This document shows, in pieces, positions 40,386 through 42,300 of a DNA stretch of 42,300 nucleotides. Position numbers and translations under genes: made by a program. Under the pieces are notes generated by a model, which saw only the letters and a list, made by a program, of their open reading frames with translations, did no database searches and was not told the origin of the DNA. The DNA is taken from assembly GCA_027295475.1 (NCBI GenBank), contig JAPUKV010000057.1:1-42300 (forward strand). Reading direction: 5' to 3'. The DNA is from Pseudomonadota bacterium (GTDB lineage: Bacteria; Pseudomonadota; Gammaproteobacteria; Woeseiales; Woeseiaceae). Each line of letters starts with the position of its first letter. The first letter of the stretch is position 1.

Positions 40386-41267
40386 CTAGGCTGCCTTTTC
40401 AATAGGGATATAAATATCGGTCTCGTACTCTTCGGGCGGAACAGTGTCTGGGTCTTGTAAATAATGAAGGAAAAATAACCGCTCGCGCAACGAATACCCA
40501 GATGCATTCAGCCATGGCCCATAAAGACAATCATATTTGTCTTCCAACCCGTCATAAGGGCCAAGATGACGGGCAACAGCAAAAATACCCCCGCCCAAAT
40601 TGTCTTCCCGGAAACCGCCTCCTGCGGTTGCATCGGGACCGAAATCAAAGCAGCAGTCAAAACGGCATTCCTTTTCAGGCATACCCCTGGGGTCATCGAT
40701 GGGGATACCGTAAATGCCTTTGAAACTTTCCACCAAACCGGCTTTTTCCGCCCAATCAAAAAGCTCACCGTAAGCCTTAAACAACCCCTTATGTGGGCCG
40801 AGATGGCGGCTGGCGATAACCTTGAACGGGTCAACGGAGACGATTTTTACCTCAATATTTCGGACTTCTCGTTTGGGCACCGCCTCCGGACTAGAGAGAA
40901 GCGTCATAACCTCGTTCAGGGTCGTCGGACGCTTTCTTATCTCGGTGGGGCTGAACCCAGTCCCGGACCGAAAGGCCTTGGCAAAGCTTTGTGGGGAATC
41001 ATATCCAACATCGAAAGCCACTTGAGTAACAGGCTTCCTGGCGTCCTTTAACAAAAAACATGCCTTGGCCAGTCTTAAGCGGCGAACCGTTCCAGAAGGA
41101 GTTTCTCCTGTGACGGCACGATACACCCGGTGGAAATGGAAGGGTGAGATAGCCGCCACATCGGCCAGAGTCTCCAATGAGGGATTGTTGTCAACCTGTT
41201 CGCTTAAGAACGCAACGACTCGTTCGATGCGCTCATGATAAGATTTTTGCGTGCTGGATTTCATCAA
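40386..41267 (-). CDS. AraC-family regulator with GyrI-like ligand-binding domain
   Basis: 293 residues. Two helix-turn-helix motifs lie in the first ~110 residues (SLETLADVAAISPFHFHRVY and PVTQVAFDVGYDSPQSFAKA, ending in FSPTEIRKR). Residues ~130-290 match the GyrI-like / SOUL-like effector domain of Rob and BmrR relatives (VSVDPFKVIASRHLGPHKGL, then VARHLGPYDGLEDKYDCLYG). It would sense a small, often hydrophobic or cationic compound and control genes such as its downstream neighbour. Paired HLGPH / HLGPY segments show the internal two-fold repeat of this domain. The upstream interval 41268-41512 shows no gene. Confidence 0.9.
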   Translation of the reverse strand: MMKSSTQKSYHERIERVVAFLSEQVDNNPSLETLADVAAISPFHFHRVYRAVTGETPSGTVRRLRLAKACFLLKDARKPVTQVAFDVGYDSPQSFAKAFRSGTGFSPTEIRKRPTTLNEVMTLLSSPEAVPKREVRNIEVKIVSVDPFKVIASRHLGPHKGLFKAYGELFDWAEKAGLVESFKGIYGIPIDDPRGMPEKECRFDCCFDFGPDATAGGGFREDNLGGGIFAVARHLGPYDGLEDKYDCLYGPWLNASGYSLRERLFFLHYLQDPDTVPPEEYETDIYIPIEKAA

Positions 41268-41512
41268 AGCTTCTCTTTCTTTGACTTAACCCTAACAGTT
41301 CTAATTATTTCAATCGTTTCCTATGTTGCTATTTCTTAATCGCCAACAAAACCGATGGTGACAGTTAACGTCGTCAAAATCATCGCTTCAGTCAGGCTCA
41401 TTGAGAGGTCAACAATTTGCTGGCTGAAAATGGCTACTTTCGCTCGAGGAGCGGCCTGTTGGCTGTAAGCAAATCTGACGCTGCTTGTCAGATGGGGTCT
41501 CGATGAGCACCA

Positions 41513-41941
41513 CTAATCGCTTTCAGACTGCGCTTCCCGTTTTTCGCGCTTTCGATCCTCCACCAGGCCCCTGGCATCGTCTTTGTCCGAGACCGCTTCG
41601 ATAGTTCGAATGCGGCAGGAATCCGAACCTCTGCCCATTTGGCGGTAAACGACCTCACCGAAACTATTGGAACACACGCGGCTCATTGTATCTCTCACAG
41701 CGATCGTTTGTGCGCTGCGCAGTCCGGTGCATCCGCCATGCATCGTGAATAGAAAATGCTTCACTTCACCACGGGCTTTGATATATATGTGCCGGTCATC
41801 AATAGCATCAAATGAAGTGATGTTTCGCACATTCACACACACTTTCTCGGGTGCTCCCAGAGATTCGTCAGCCACGTCTCCCGACGAGCCAGCGCAACCA
41901 CTCAGGGTCAGGACGAGGATCAATAAATGCCATCGTTGCAT
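41513..41941 (-). CDS. Small lipoprotein, DUF6491-like
   Basis: About 142 residues from ATG 41941, which follows GAGGAGAG; an ATG five codons upstream is less well placed. The signal peptide ends in LTLSGC, a good lipobox. The mature part has CVNVRNITSFDAIDDRHIYI, then GEVKHFLFTMHGGCTGL, with paired Cys residues, and DSCRIRTIEAV. This fits the DUF6491 lipoproteins found in gammaproteobacteria, whose role is unknown. The C-terminal ~25 residues are highly charged. It is preceded by a gene cut by the window edge on the same strand, with about 150 bases between. Confidence 0.7.
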   Translation of the reverse strand: MQRWHLLILVLTLSGCAGSSGDVADESLGAPEKVCVNVRNITSFDAIDDRHIYIKARGEVKHFLFTMHGGCTGLRSAQTIAVRDTMSRVCSNSFGEVVYRQMGRGSDSCRIRTIEAVSDKDDARGLVEDRKREKREAQSESD

Positions 41942-42088
41942 GATTTCTCTCCTCATAGTTATAATGAATGTTCGCTCACTTCGTTTACGTTCAATAGCCG
42001 TATTTTTACTTATACGCAGGAATACGGGGCCGGGGCCCGGGTCGTCGGGTGAGGCGTTTAGAGTTCGATACGGCAGTTTTTCCGATAA

Positions 42089-42300
42089 CTAGTGTATCAA
42101 GGCGTCTTTCTGAAGCTGCGCTACAATTTTCGCTGCGTGGACATCGACGAATTCTTCTGCGGAGTCAGAACCCGCACTCGTGCTCCTGATCGCCCAAATT
42201 CTTTTCTGGTCCGCAGCGGAATAGAGTTCCGTCATCAGTTCAACCGCGTTGCTTACATCGATGTCGTTAGGCTGGTTGAGTTCGTCGTAGTCGAATCGGA
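42089..42300 (-). CDS. Unrecognised gene, C-terminal part only (runs off the window)
   Basis: On the minus strand an open frame enters from the window edge and ends at TAG 42089-42091, giving about 70 codons. Visible parts are RFDYDELNQPNDIDVSNAVE, LMTELYSAADQKRIWAIRS and EEFVDVHAAKIVAQLQ, ending in KDALIH. It is acidic and helical in character with no motif I recognise. The other two minus frames are closed here, and the open one has plausible codon use. It may be co-directional with the lipoprotein gene downstream. Confidence 0.5.
   Translation of the reverse strand, partial: RFDYDELNQPNDIDVSNAVELMTELYSAADQKRIWAIRSTSAGSDSAEEFVDVHAAKIVAQLQKDALIH

Noticed and set aside
41268..41512. Gap after the AraC gene with GAAAATGGCTACTTTCGCTC-like sequence
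   Set aside because: It recalls non-coding remnants seen in some gammaproteobacteria, but I found no repeat partner or gene in this window, so no feature is claimed.

Overview
This window looks like a chromosomal segment of a free-living, aerobic gammaproteobacterium. The backbone follows the well-known gammaproteobacterial order mnmE - mnmG - rsmG - parA - parB - atpIBEFHAGDC - glmU - glmS, and the core proteins (AtpF at 156 aa, AtpA at 513 aa, GlmS at 610 aa) have E. coli-like lengths and motifs. By eye the sequence is fairly GC-rich up to about 39.8 kb. It then becomes visibly AT-richer, with a different style of gene. I cannot fix the genus; a Woeseiaceae-like marine lineage is only a guess.

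Layout. 1-95 is the 3' end of mnmE. 134-3940 (minus) holds a secreted S33-type peptidase coupled to a NatAB-like ABC transporter, followed by a small c-type cytochrome. 4087-11169 (plus) is mnmG, with a complete oligopeptide ABC transporter (binding protein, two permeases, one fused double ATPase) attached by stop/start overlap. 11264-12589 (minus) is a DUF945 protein. 12760-18454 (plus) holds an MBL-fold hydrolase, an AcuI/YhdH acryloyl-CoA reductase and the methylcitrate-cycle genes prpBCD. rsmG starts 3 bases after prpD and overlaps parA; parB follows. 20877-23646 carries a secreted amidohydrolase and a Tat-type FAD oxidoreductase. 23711-24874 (minus) is an EAL-domain protein. 25226-32302 is a complete F1Fo ATP synthase operon. 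32436-32991 (minus) is a broken glycine-zipper gene, 33051-34376 (minus) an NPP-like phosphodiesterase, and 34415-37755 glmU and glmS. After that come nnrU (minus), an ornithine-cyclodeaminase-family reductase with a decayed proline-racemase-family partner, and an AT-richer tail with an AraC/GyrI regulator, an NTF2-like secreted protein, a DUF6491-like lipoprotein and one gene cut by the window end.

How the genes work together. The acuI and prpBCD genes together suggest conversion of acryloyl-CoA to propionyl-CoA and on to pyruvate and succinate. The Opp transporter and the two exported or envelope hydrolases suggest peptide use. The core genes cover tRNA wobble modification (MnmEG), 16S rRNA methylation (RsmG), chromosome segregation (ParAB), ATP synthesis and UDP-GlcNAc synthesis (GlmUS).

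I see no wholly new multi-gene system. The most interesting signals are non-coding or decaying: four tandem 18-bp palindromic units in the prpB leader; two exactly 54-bp tandem REP-like units between atpA and atpG, with a compensatory base change and a copied ribosome binding site; a hairpin between atpE and atpF; and a gene remnant at 39683-39820 that marks a recombination scar at the composition change.
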